This document shows positions 7,424-15,300 of a stretch of DNA of 64,000 bases, one piece after another (the stretch's first letter is position 1; every line of letters begins with the position of its first letter). This DNA is from Neobacillus niacini (GTDB lineage: Bacteria > Bacillota > Bacilli > Bacillales > Cytobacillaceae), in contig NZ_JACWFG010000002.1 of the NCBI RefSeq assembly GCF_019749295.1, positions 1 to 64,000 on the forward strand, in the 5' to 3' direction. The position numbers and the translations under genes were made by a program. The notes under the pieces are model-generated. The model saw nothing but the letters and a program-made list of their open reading frames with translations, did no database searches and was not told the DNA's origin.

Positions 7424-9676
7424 TTAATAAGAAAAAGCACCCTTTTTCGTAAATTCAAAACGGTCCTTATCCACTACTTGACCATTTAGTACGCCTGTCT
7501 TTCCTAAGAAATCTGCAACTCCTGGCAAGAACCACAAATCAACCGAGCTTGTTACCTCGCCTACAGCCTGAACAGGCCGCTTTGATAAATCCACTCCCGT
7601 TTTAAAATCCGTAACGGCTTGAGTTCGCATCATTTTATTTTCATGTTTTCCATTCGTTAAGAGGAAGAATCGGATATGGTCTCGATAACTAACCATAAAT
7701 TCAGCTCCAAACTTACCGAATTTTTTTGCAATGAATGGCGGGAAAAACTCAGTTGTTCTGCCCATATCCGTCATCAATCGCATGTCCCTTACTGTACCTG
7801 TTAGGGCTGCTGCAACAGCTACAATAAAGATTAAAGCAGGATGTCCTAATGCTTTTGTTGCTGGATCCATTAATTGGCTGACCATATGCATTGCAAAACG
7901 CATACCGAATAACTGTGAATAAGCGGCCGCATAGTTGGCATAGGCCATCGGGAATCCATAAATAATGTATTCTACTTCTTTTTTAGCAAAATAATAGGAT
8001 TCTTTATTGGTAATCGAATAAGGTTCACCAGTAGTGAAATTTCTCAACACATACTCATTAAAATAGATTTCATCTCTAAAGGAATAAAGGCCCTTACTGA
8101 TAGAACCCATGATGGCATCCATAATACCCATGGCGGAATCAGCGGCTTTATTATAATCGTCTAAATCTACCTCTGCCGCTTTCGCCTCAGCAATACCATT
8201 ATTTACGCTTTGGTATGCTAAAAACTTATCATGGACTGCTTTATAAATGGCATCTTGCTCCGCTAAATCGGCGACCATACCAACAGCCTTATCATGCTGC
8301 TCTTTTGCAGCATCCATTTCTTTTTCAGCTGCCTTTTCTTTTTCATCCTTTTGGTTCTGTTCCGATTCAGACAATCTTTGCCTGTTCGTCATAAAATTAC
8401 TGTGGAAGGCTAACACACTTGGCTTGGCAGCATTATAGCTATCAGCAATGTCATGGATTCCAATTAATCCTGCCCCTAATTTTGCAACAAGCGTATCCGC
8501 TTTTTCCCAATTTAGCTCCCCATTAAAAGCATTTTTAATCGAAGTAGCATTCAATGCTACTTGGTCAACATCATCACTAGCTTGGGATAATAAGTCTTTC
8601 CACTTGGTCATAATTTTGGGGTCATAGTACATTTCTGTCAGGTTAATTCCCTCAGTAGATCTGCCTCTGCTTGCTACTTCCTGATCTACCAAACTCTTAA
8701 TTTGGTCGTTTTTCTCAATGGCAATATTTAATTGTTGAACTGCCTTTGATAATTGGTTATTGGCAAGATTTTGAAAGTGCTTCTCCACTTCCCCTGCCAA
8801 TTTCATAGAATTCTTTTTATAGTCATCCACTAATTTTTTCAGATCGGCGATTTGCTGTTCTATTTCCTTTATCTCTTCTTCTCTTTTCTTCTTCTCTTCT
8901 TCTGTCTCCCCTTCAGGAGCCTTCTCTTTTTCCTTTAATTCCAGCTTTTTAATGCCAATCTCACCAACGGCCAATGCTAGGATATCCAACTGAGCAATAA
9001 TATCCTGTAGGACTTGGATTACCCCTAATGCCTTCCAATTTTGCTCATTCGCTGGTACATCTTTTCGGGATGTGGTAATCTTGTCGGCCATATCTTTGTT
9101 TTCGATACTTGTTTTGATTTGACCAATCAGGGTTTCCACCTGATCTAACGCCTTTTCCCTATCGTTATAAAGTGGTTCTACCTGACTCATTACATCAACA
9201 AAAGCTGAAGCTCCTGCCACATCTTGCTGCAATTTATCCATATTAAATTTTTCAAGAATAATCTTTGTATATTCAATAGGAGCAATATACTTCATATTTT
9301 GCAAGACTTGTTCTTCGTACACATCGAGATTCGCTAGTGTGAAATCCGCTCCAGACTTCGCTACAGAAGAACTCTCTAATTTAGTATCGACAAATTGGAA
9401 GTCTGCATCTTTGACGTCTAGATTTTTCTTGACTACATCCTCAAAGATTTTCTTCGGATCTTCCTTCATCCCATACAGTCCGTATGGAAGAAGTGTTTTA
9501 TCAAAGGCAGCCATGGCTGAGCGTACACCTGTTTTAACCGCACGCTCCGTTTGTTTTTCAGCAATAAAAATTCGGGCGTAATCAATTAAAACCGCATTAA
9601 AGATAAATACAACTAAAATAATTAAAATCAGAAAGATGGAAACAACACCCTTTTCAGATTTAAAAAGAGTTTTCAA
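7424..9676 (-). CDS. DUF5702 protein, large Tad-associated surface protein
   Basis: A 750-residue protein that starts with TTG at 9676 behind GGAGGG. The N-terminus (KGVVSIFLILIILVVFIFNA) looks like a TadE/TadG-type signal-anchor helix followed by the LIDYARIFIAEKQTERAVK segment typical of DUF5702. A Lys/Glu-rich predicted coiled coil lies at about 245-310 and a second Glu/Lys-rich helical region at about 430-470. Unlike the three other pilin-like proteins here, the residue five after the cleavage-type glycine is Phe rather than Glu, so processing by the peptidase is doubtful. Its size and position suggest a structural or tip component of the pilus; this is inference. Confidence 0.8.
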   Translation of the reverse strand: MKTLFKSEKGVVSIFLILIILVVFIFNAVLIDYARIFIAEKQTERAVKTGVRSAMAAFDKTLLPYGLYGMKEDPKKIFEDVVKKNLDVKDADFQFVDTKLESSSVAKSGADFTLANLDVYEEQVLQNMKYIAPIEYTKIILEKFNMDKLQQDVAGASAFVDVMSQVEPLYNDREKALDQVETLIGQIKTSIENKDMADKITTSRKDVPANEQNWKALGVIQVLQDIIAQLDILALAVGEIGIKKLELKEKEKAPEGETEEEKKKREEEIKEIEQQIADLKKLVDDYKKNSMKLAGEVEKHFQNLANNQLSKAVQQLNIAIEKNDQIKSLVDQEVASRGRSTEGINLTEMYYDPKIMTKWKDLLSQASDDVDQVALNATSIKNAFNGELNWEKADTLVAKLGAGLIGIHDIADSYNAAKPSVLAFHSNFMTNRQRLSESEQNQKDEKEKAAEKEMDAAKEQHDKAVGMVADLAEQDAIYKAVHDKFLAYQSVNNGIAEAKAAEVDLDDYNKAADSAMGIMDAIMGSISKGLYSFRDEIYFNEYVLRNFTTGEPYSITNKESYYFAKKEVEYIIYGFPMAYANYAAAYSQLFGMRFAMHMVSQLMDPATKALGHPALIFIVAVAAALTGTVRDMRLMTDMGRTTEFFPPFIAKKFGKFGAEFMVSYRDHIRFFLLTNGKHENKMMRTQAVTDFKTGVDLSKRPVQAVGEVTSSVDLWFLPGVADFLGKTGVLNGQVVDKDRFEFTKKGAFSY

Positions 9677-9712
9677 ATATATCCCTCCGTACTACTGGAA
9701 AACGCCTTATTT

Positions 9713-10372
9713 TTACTTGCCTCCGCCAGTTTGTTCATTGGCCTTTTGGCTGTTAAGGATTTGTACATTTCCTTGTAATTCTTTTGCATAAACCTTGATT
9801 AGTTCGACAGTACGGATAAACTCAACTGGGTCAGTGATCGTTGCACTTGCTTTGACTTTTACATCGCTGCCAAGAAGTTTTTCAACGAAATTTGGAAAAG
9901 GGAGCTGCTTATTCAACTCAACATACACTCTTTTTTCGGCAATATCGTTTTCATAATAGACTTTACCCGATACCGAACCAGATAGGGCAGAACCAGTAAT
10001 CTTAGAAAGCTTTCTACTGACAAGGTCACCGCCTGAACCTGAGCCAAGCGTAACGGCAGAATTTGATCCGCCGCTTCCAATTAACTGACCAAGTAATTGA
10101 TCATCCGTTAAACGCCAATATAGACCATCACTTGCGCCTGGTGAATCTAATTCACCTGTCACAATATCCATATGGCTATTTGTCCACACATACGAAATTC
10201 GGTTTGCAGCCTTATTGGCATAAGAATATAATTGGACATTTTCATAGATATAGATACTTAAATATAAGATCCCTATAATAATGAAGAAAATAATCGGAAA
10301 AATAAGGGAAGCTTCAATAACAAAACTTCCCTTATCATTATGTTTTAGCTTTTTAATGAAAGGGCATAACAT
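9713..10372 (-). CDS. TadE-like pseudopilin
   Basis: A 219-residue pilin-like protein with a basic N-terminus, then KG|SFVIEASLIFPIIFFI: a cleavage glycine, Glu at +5 and a membrane helix, as in TadE/TadF. It is followed by YENVQLYSYANKAANRISY, a segment common in TadE homologues, and a glycine/serine-rich stretch (about 104-118). ATG 10372 follows AAGAGGG at 8 bases. It sits between the pilin gene and the DUF5702 gene. A minor pilin role is the family expectation. Confidence 0.8.
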   Translation of the reverse strand: MLCPFIKKLKHNDKGSFVIEASLIFPIIFFIIIGILYLSIYIYENVQLYSYANKAANRISYVWTNSHMDIVTGELDSPGASDGLYWRLTDDQLLGQLIGSGGSNSAVTLGSGSGGDLVSRKLSKITGSALSGSVSGKVYYENDIAEKRVYVELNKQLPFPNFVEKLLGSDVKVKASATITDPVEFIRTVELIKVYAKELQGNVQILNSQKANEQTGGGK

Positions 10373-10414
10373 CGATATAACCCTCTTTCTTTTTAAAGAA
10401 TACTTTTGTTTTAT

Positions 10415-10600
10415 CTACTTTAACAAGTCATCCATTTTATCATTGTTACTCTTGAAGATCTTTTCAACCATTGAGGTAATTTGGTCTCTAAAAATGAGTG
10501 CTAAGCCAATAATTACGGCAAGAATTAATAGGATTTCTACAATTCCAAGACCTTCCTCATCGTTCCAGAACTTCTTAACCATTTCTTTTACCTTTTTCAT
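10415..10600 (-). CDS. Flp-type (type IVb) major pilin
   Basis: A 61-residue prepilin. After a charged leader the sequence reads EEG|LGIVEILLILAVIIGLA: cleavage after Gly with Glu at +5, then the hydrophobic assembly helix, then a short charged tail. This is the Flp1-like pilin pattern of Firmicute Tad loci. Processing by the peptidase at 6249-6767 would give a mature pilin of roughly 45 residues. AGAGGAGG lies 8 bases before the ATG. As usual in these loci the pilin follows the two platform genes. Confidence 0.88.
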   Translation of the reverse strand: MKKVKEMVKKFWNDEEGLGIVEILLILAVIIGLALIFRDQITSMVEKIFKSNNDKMDDLLK

Positions 10601-10638
10601 TTTTACTTCCTCCTCTAATCTCTCTAGATTCTATATAT

Positions 10639-11499
10639 TTACATCATGGACATCGCCGGGTACCCAATAATAACGAGTACCACGATAAAGATGATAACCA
10701 TTGGAAAAACTAGTTTTGTTGAAGCTTGCTCACCACGTATTTTTGCAACGGTCTTCCGTTTTTCCCAGAGTTCACGTGATAAGTGCCTTAAAGATATAAT
10801 CAGTTCACTGCCTCGTTTGTAGTTTAATAGAATCGTAGAAGTTAAGACAGAAACCTCCTGCACGCCGCAGCGCTTATTAAACTGCTCCATAATTTCTGCA
10901 AAATTACCATTATTATTAATCCCTGCCGCTACTTCTTTTAGTTCACGATACAAGGGATGTGTATTAGCATCTTTTCTTTGACTTACGGTTCTTACAATCG
11001 CCTTTTCGATATTAGAGCCGGCATTCGCCAAGAGAATAACCTTACTAACAAACTCCGGTAACTCTATGATAATATCTTCTTTTCTCTTCTTGATTTTATC
11101 GTCAAGCTGTTTATTGAGTAAGATGGGTAATAGAATGGCTAATACCAATCCAAAGACAATCATTTCGAACCCGCCATCGGCAGCCCCAAATAGAGCGCTA
11201 AACAATAAACAAACAAATGAAATAGAGATGAGTTCAGCAATATGCATTTTCGTAAACCCAGGACCGCGGCGATAGTCATAAACTTGAATCACTTTTTGAT
11301 TCACGCCTGTAATTTGACTAGAAAAGCGTTCAATAATTTTTAATTTATCAATCATCGAAAGCGCCATCGGGGCAAAAACAGTAAACTTAAAATCAGCCTT
11401 ATATTCTTCGATAAATTCCTTATAGTTCTTTCTGCCACTTACATAAAAGGCTAAAAAGATAATCAATAAAACCCCTAGGTAAATATAGATTCCTAGCAT
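10639..11499 (-). CDS. TadC-like pilus assembly platform protein (T2SSF family)
   Basis: A 286-residue integral membrane protein with an N-terminal helix, a pair of helices at about 90-130, a cytoplasmic four-helix T2SSF domain (about 145-260, containing IELPEFVSKVILLANAGSN) and a C-terminal helix. In Tad systems TadB and TadC form the inner-membrane platform that couples the TadA ATPase to pilin extrusion. Its ATG is 3 bases beyond the stop of the tadB-like gene, implying translational coupling. Confidence 0.85.
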   Translation of the reverse strand: MLGIYIYLGVLLIIFLAFYVSGRKNYKEFIEEYKADFKFTVFAPMALSMIDKLKIIERFSSQITGVNQKVIQVYDYRRGPGFTKMHIAELISISFVCLLFSALFGAADGGFEMIVFGLVLAILLPILLNKQLDDKIKKRKEDIIIELPEFVSKVILLANAGSNIEKAIVRTVSQRKDANTHPLYRELKEVAAGINNNGNFAEIMEQFNKRCGVQEVSVLTSTILLNYKRGSELIISLRHLSRELWEKRKTVAKIRGEQASTKLVFPMVIIFIVVLVIIGYPAMSMM

Positions 11500-11502
11500 A
11501 AC

Positions 11503-12396
11503 TCACACCCTAATATCCATAATTTTTCGAAGCACCCAATAAACAAAACCCAAGACGGCAATACAAGCAGTCATGATAACCGGTCCAGCTCCAGGGAATT
11601 CGTACAATGGATCCATGTATCCATTTCCTGCAAATGACATAAAGGCGATAATCCCTAATGGCGCCAGAATTAAAACGTTAGACTCTAGCTTTTTCCCAGA
11701 GACTAGGATTTGTATTTCTTGCTGTACTTCTAGTTTTTCACTAATAATGGTGGACGTTCTGCTAATAATTTCTACAAGGTCTCCACCCGTACTCGTACTC
11801 GTAATGAATACGTCGGAAAAATTCGTAATATCATCGCTATCGGCTCTGTCACTGAAATCCTTGATTGCACTTACAATATTATCGCCGTTTGCAATTCTTC
11901 TATTGATGAGTTCTAATTCACGGATGATGTATGTATTCGGGTCCGGATATAATAAACGAAGGTCTTTTACAATTTCCTTAAAAGCCTGATCAACCGATTT
12001 TCCTGCAGAAAGGGCGGAGGAAAGTGAAAAGAGCATTTGTTTAAATTGCAATGTCAGTTCCCTTTTTCTTTTATCTCTGAGTTGTACTCTTCTAATCTTA
12101 GTAAAGTAGAATCCTAGTAATGAAAAAATTGCGGCAACGATTACATTCATATAAAAGAGATAGCCTACTAGGAAACAGAAAAATGCGCCAACTAAAATAG
12201 CTGTTATTTTTTCATTTTTTGACAAGTGATATACAGAGTAATCAATAAGTTCCGGGCTGTTACTCTTTTTTATATTTAAATCAGACGAACTCGTTTCTTT
12301 TGACCCGGCATCACTATTTTTTTTACGTTTATCCATCAAGACAAAGATTAATCCGGTTATGCTCACTGCTGCTACAGCAAAAATAATGATTTCCAT
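11503..12396 (-). CDS. TadB-like pilus assembly platform protein (T2SSF family)
   Basis: A 297-residue membrane protein with an N-terminal helix, a Ser/Asn-rich cytoplasmic stretch, two helices (about 70-105), a T2SSF domain (LTLQFKQMLFSLSSALSAG, about 114-240) and two C-terminal helices. The order TadA-TadB-TadC is preserved, and the gap to the tadA-like gene is 13 bases. It should form the platform together with the protein at 10639-11499. Confidence 0.85.
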   Translation of the reverse strand: MEIIIFAVAAVSITGLIFVLMDKRKKNSDAGSKETSSSDLNIKKSNSPELIDYSVYHLSKNEKITAILVGAFFCFLVGYLFYMNVIVAAIFSLLGFYFTKIRRVQLRDKRKRELTLQFKQMLFSLSSALSAGKSVDQAFKEIVKDLRLLYPDPNTYIIRELELINRRIANGDNIVSAIKDFSDRADSDDITNFSDVFITSTSTGGDLVEIISRTSTIISEKLEVQQEIQILVSGKKLESNVLILAPLGIIAFMSFAGNGYMDPLYEFPGAGPVIMTACIAVLGFVYWVLRKIMDIRV

Positions 12397-12409
12397 CTAT
12401 CCACTTCCT

Positions 12410-13657
12410 CTAGTACTTTAAAGTATCAGGGTTAATACCTGCCATTTTTAGTTTGAAATCATGGATGATTTTATTACCTGTGGGCTGTAAGCTTCCAATC
12501 ACTTTCCCGTCCACTTCACCTTCTTCAATAAATTCAAACAAGGGATTCAGTTGAATTTCTCCATTCACAACATCCAACACTTCACTGATGGCAATTACTT
12601 TTCTTGATTTATCCCGCAAACGCCCTAAATGGACCATGATGTCAATCGCAGAACTGATTTGTTTGCGGATTACCTGTATGGGAAGGGCTGCCCCGCTCAA
12701 TACCATGGTTTCTAAACGACTTAACATATCTACAACGGAATTGGCGTGTCCGGTGGATAAGGAGCCATCATGACCAGTATTCATTGCTTGCAGCATATCA
12801 AGGGCCTCTGGACCCCGTACCTCACCCACAACAATTCGGTCTGGCCGCATACGGAGAGAGGACTTGATTAAATCACGAATATTGATTTCCCCTTTCCCCT
12901 CGGTGTTGGCATTACGTGTTTCCATGCTTACTAGGTTGGGGACATTCTTAATTTGTAATTCGGCAGAGTCCTCGATTGTAATAATCCGTTCGTCCTTTGG
13001 GATAAAGTTGGACAACACATTCAGGAAGGTTGTTTTACCGGAACCTGTTCCGCCGCCAATAAAGATGTTTAATTTAGCCATAACCAATTTTTCAAGGAAA
13101 TCTGAAACCTCCTGCGGCAATGCACCCCATTTAATAAGATCTTGGATGGTGACCGGTTTCTCTGGGAATTTACGAATCGTCATGGTTGGCCCTTTAAGGG
13201 CAATAGGAGGTAACACGACGTTAACACGTGAACCATCGAGCAATCTCGCATCGACAATCGGACTGCTTTCATTGACAATACGATTGACTTTACCTACAAT
13301 TCTTTTGATAATTTGATCCAGCTTTTCTTCACTTTCGAATGCAACTTTTTCTTGATAGACTCGACCGTCTCGTTCAACGAAGATTTCCTTATGACTATTG
13401 ATCATAATCTCGGTAATGGAAGTGTCATCAATTAAAGGCTGGAGAACATCAAGTCCGCGCAGTGTCGCATAGATACGGTTGATGAGCTGAAGTTTCTGCG
13501 TGGCCGTCATGTAGGCCTCTTTGGAAAATTCCAGCACTTTGCTTTCTACTAACTCAAATACCTTTTTGTCTCCATCTTCACCATCAAATCGATCTGTTGA
13601 AGTGATGATATCGTGAATTTCCCCTCTTAGCTTTTCTATTTGGCTTTCATCAATCAA
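12410..13657 (-). CDS. TadA/CpaF-type secretion ATPase
   Basis: A 415-residue hexameric traffic ATPase that powers pilus assembly at the cytoplasmic face. It shows an N-terminal helical domain, Walker A GGGTGSGKTT (201-210), an Asp box IITIEDSAEL, a Walker B-like region RIVVGEVRGPEALDML and the His box TGHDGSLSTGHANS. The start is TTG at 13657 behind GAGGTG, and the gene overlaps tadZ by 8 bases. Only one such ATPase is visible, so there is no separate retraction motor in the locus, as in other Tad systems. Confidence 0.92.
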   Translation of the reverse strand: MIDESQIEKLRGEIHDIITSTDRFDGEDGDKKVFELVESKVLEFSKEAYMTATQKLQLINRIYATLRGLDVLQPLIDDTSITEIMINSHKEIFVERDGRVYQEKVAFESEEKLDQIIKRIVGKVNRIVNESSPIVDARLLDGSRVNVVLPPIALKGPTMTIRKFPEKPVTIQDLIKWGALPQEVSDFLEKLVMAKLNIFIGGGTGSGKTTFLNVLSNFIPKDERIITIEDSAELQIKNVPNLVSMETRNANTEGKGEINIRDLIKSSLRMRPDRIVVGEVRGPEALDMLQAMNTGHDGSLSTGHANSVVDMLSRLETMVLSGAALPIQVIRKQISSAIDIMVHLGRLRDKSRKVIAISEVLDVVNGEIQLNPLFEFIEEGEVDGKVIGSLQPTGNKIIHDFKLKMAGINPDTLKY

Positions 13658-14762
13658 CTAAGACACCTCTATTTTTCTCTAAAAGCTTTTGGTATAACTT
13701 ATTTATTTGGTCATTATAAAAGCGATGTGAAGTAAGTGAGTCACCATCGCCAATTGTCTTCCATTCCGAAACATAAGGCAGTTGATAATTGATTTCCAAC
13801 CCATATTCTAATAATGGGGAAGGAATATTATTTTCACCTAAGTATTTATTAAGAATAAACTCAACCTTAAATTGAAAATCATCATCTTGAAGAATCCTTT
13901 TATACCCTTCAAGAGCAGACTTTGACTTATGGAAACTTTGGACATCTAACACAAGCGGCCATAACGTTACGTGGCTCAACTTTAAGCTGGCAAGCACCCG
14001 CTCATCTAGGGATGAGTCTAGATCGATGATAATATAATCGTAAACTCCTCGGTTCTTCAATGAAGTGAGAATATTCCCGATATCTTTTTCGGTTGTATCA
14101 TAGATTTCTTCTGGGCGGGATTGGATATTAAAGTAATCCACAGTGTGACCATCTTTACGAATCAAGGTCTCCAGTTTCGTATCCAATTGCTCACCTTTTG
14201 CTTTTGAAAAATAAAAAACCTCAGAAGAATCGGCTACTCCTTCAGTATCAAAGAACAATGGCAATGAACTTACTAGTTCTAGATTAAAATAAAAAACACG
14301 CTGCCCCTGACTTGCAATGCAGCGTGATAAATTAACTGCTATTGTTGTTTTACCTGAACCGCCAATGGGAGAATACACAGAAATAATCTTTGCAGAAGCA
14401 TTAGATGACCGTGTAATTTTCTCGACTTTGTTTTGTTCATAAAACTCTGCTAAGGCATTAGTTAATAACATCGTTAAAGGTTGATATTTTAATAATGCTG
14501 TGTGGGACTTATATTGGTCCGTTTGAGTTTCGGAAAGGACGATAAGTGTTTCTATCCTTGAAGTATCGAGAGGGATTAATTCTGGCGTGGTTAGTAAGAT
14601 ATTGGTTTTTGATTTTCCTTGCAAATATGTATTCAAATCTGATTCATTGTCAAAATATTTTACTGCAAGCTGACTGCTAAAATCAGATGTTCGTATGAAA
14701 CTAGAAACAGATTTTATATAGTTTAGATCATTGTCTGCAATGATTACGCTGACTCTACTCAT
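13650..14762 (-). CDS. TadZ/CpaE-like ParA/MinD-type ATPase
   Basis: A 370-residue protein. The N-terminal ~110 residues resemble a receiver-like domain (VIIADNDLNYIKSVSSFIRT), and a ParA/MinD ATPase follows with the deviant Walker A SPIGGSGKTTIAVNLSR and an Asp-rich strand YIIIDLDSSLDE. TadZ/CpaE proteins position Tad pilus machinery in the cell. I chose ATG 14762 with GGGGG before it over the TTG at 14774. It follows the 32-residue micro-gene at 14807-14905 by 44 bases and overlaps tadA, so it belongs to the pilus operon. Confidence 0.85.
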   Translation of the reverse strand: MSRVSVIIADNDLNYIKSVSSFIRTSDFSSQLAVKYFDNESDLNTYLQGKSKTNILLTTPELIPLDTSRIETLIVLSETQTDQYKSHTALLKYQPLTMLLTNALAEFYEQNKVEKITRSSNASAKIISVYSPIGGSGKTTIAVNLSRCIASQGQRVFYFNLELVSSLPLFFDTEGVADSSEVFYFSKAKGEQLDTKLETLIRKDGHTVDYFNIQSRPEEIYDTTEKDIGNILTSLKNRGVYDYIIIDLDSSLDERVLASLKLSHVTLWPLVLDVQSFHKSKSALEGYKRILQDDDFQFKVEFILNKYLGENNIPSPLLEYGLEINYQLPYVSEWKTIGDGDSLTSHRFYNDQINKLYQKLLEKNRGVLVD

Positions 14763-14806
14763 AACAACCCCCAAATTAGCCTTATATCAATGATATGTTT
14801 ATAGAA

Positions 14807-14905
14807 TTAGATAATGTTTAGTATTTTAGCTATACCGCCAATGATAAGAACAGCAGATAAAACACCTAATAGCACTGCGATACGCACGGACGTTTTTTTA
14901 TCCAC
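14807..14905 (-). CDS. 32-residue membrane micro-protein, first gene of the pilus operon
   Basis: A very short frame with a textbook ribosome binding site: AGGAGG, six bases, then GTG at 14905. The product is (M)DKKTSVRIAVLLGV followed by LSAVLIIGGIAKILNII: a basic N-terminus and one membrane helix. It ends 44 bases before tadZ and lies between a good promoter (14941-14969) and the operon. I know no family for it. The signal quality (start site, hydrophobic moment, context) argues for a real gene, perhaps a small helper of the pilus platform. Confidence 0.6.
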   Translation of the reverse strand: MDKKTSVRIAVLLGVLSAVLIIGGIAKILNII

Positions 14906-14940
14906 ATTCACCCTCCTAAGCAACCAAAATGCATAAGTAC

Positions 14941-14969
14941 ATTATAGTATTATTACATTCTCATGTCTC
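14941..14969 (-). promoter_or_regulatory. Sigma-A promoter of the pilus operon
   Basis: On the minus strand GAGACA (14969-14964), 17 bases, TATAAT (14946-14941). The start of transcription would fall near 14934, about 30 bases before the GTG of the micro-gene. This is the best promoter-like sequence between the terminator of the giant surface gene and tadZ. Confidence 0.6.
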
Positions 14970-15062
14970 TAGTCCCGAACTCCTAGTTATTTCCATGAAT
15001 TTTTATTTCACTATACTATTTTTCCTATTACATTTTTAATAGGCTAGAGAAGAAAAAATTAA

Positions 15063-15244
15063 GCTGTGTTAAATGGTCTGTTGATTTGCACTCCAGGCAC
15101 TTCGCTTTCCGCGGGCGGTCCGGGAAGCCTCCTCGGCGCTAAAGCGCCTGCGGGGTCTCCCCAGACCCGTCCTCCCGCAGGAGTCTTCGTGCCTTACGCG
15201 CAAATCAACAGAGTGCCAATACCAACATTCGCGTTTAACACAGC
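15063..15244. repeat. GC-rich MITE-like palindromic repeat of Bacillaceae
   Basis: A 182-base element bounded by the perfect inverted repeat GCTGTGTTAAA / TTTAACACAGC, with a second inner pair TTGATTTGC (15081-15089) / GCAAATCAA (15200-15208). The core is much richer in G+C than its surroundings, with CTTTCCGCGGGCGG, CCTCCTCGGCGC and CCCGCAGGAGTCTTC. I recall near-identical cores scattered between genes in many Bacillus genomes. It has no coding capacity of note. Confidence 0.75.
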
Positions 15245-15256
15245 CAAAAATTAAAA

Positions 15257-15291
15257 GAATGCACTCGAAACTGAATTCGAGTGCATTTCTT
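15257..15291 (-). terminator. Terminator after the giant surface protein gene
   Basis: GAATGCACTCGAA and TTCGAGTGCATTT form a long hairpin with a six-base loop. On the minus strand it is followed by CTTTTAATTTTT, on the plus strand by CTTTTTT, so it could work in both directions. It separates the kinase/surface-protein operon from the pilus operon. Confidence 0.75.
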
Positions 15292-15300
15292 TTTTGTATA

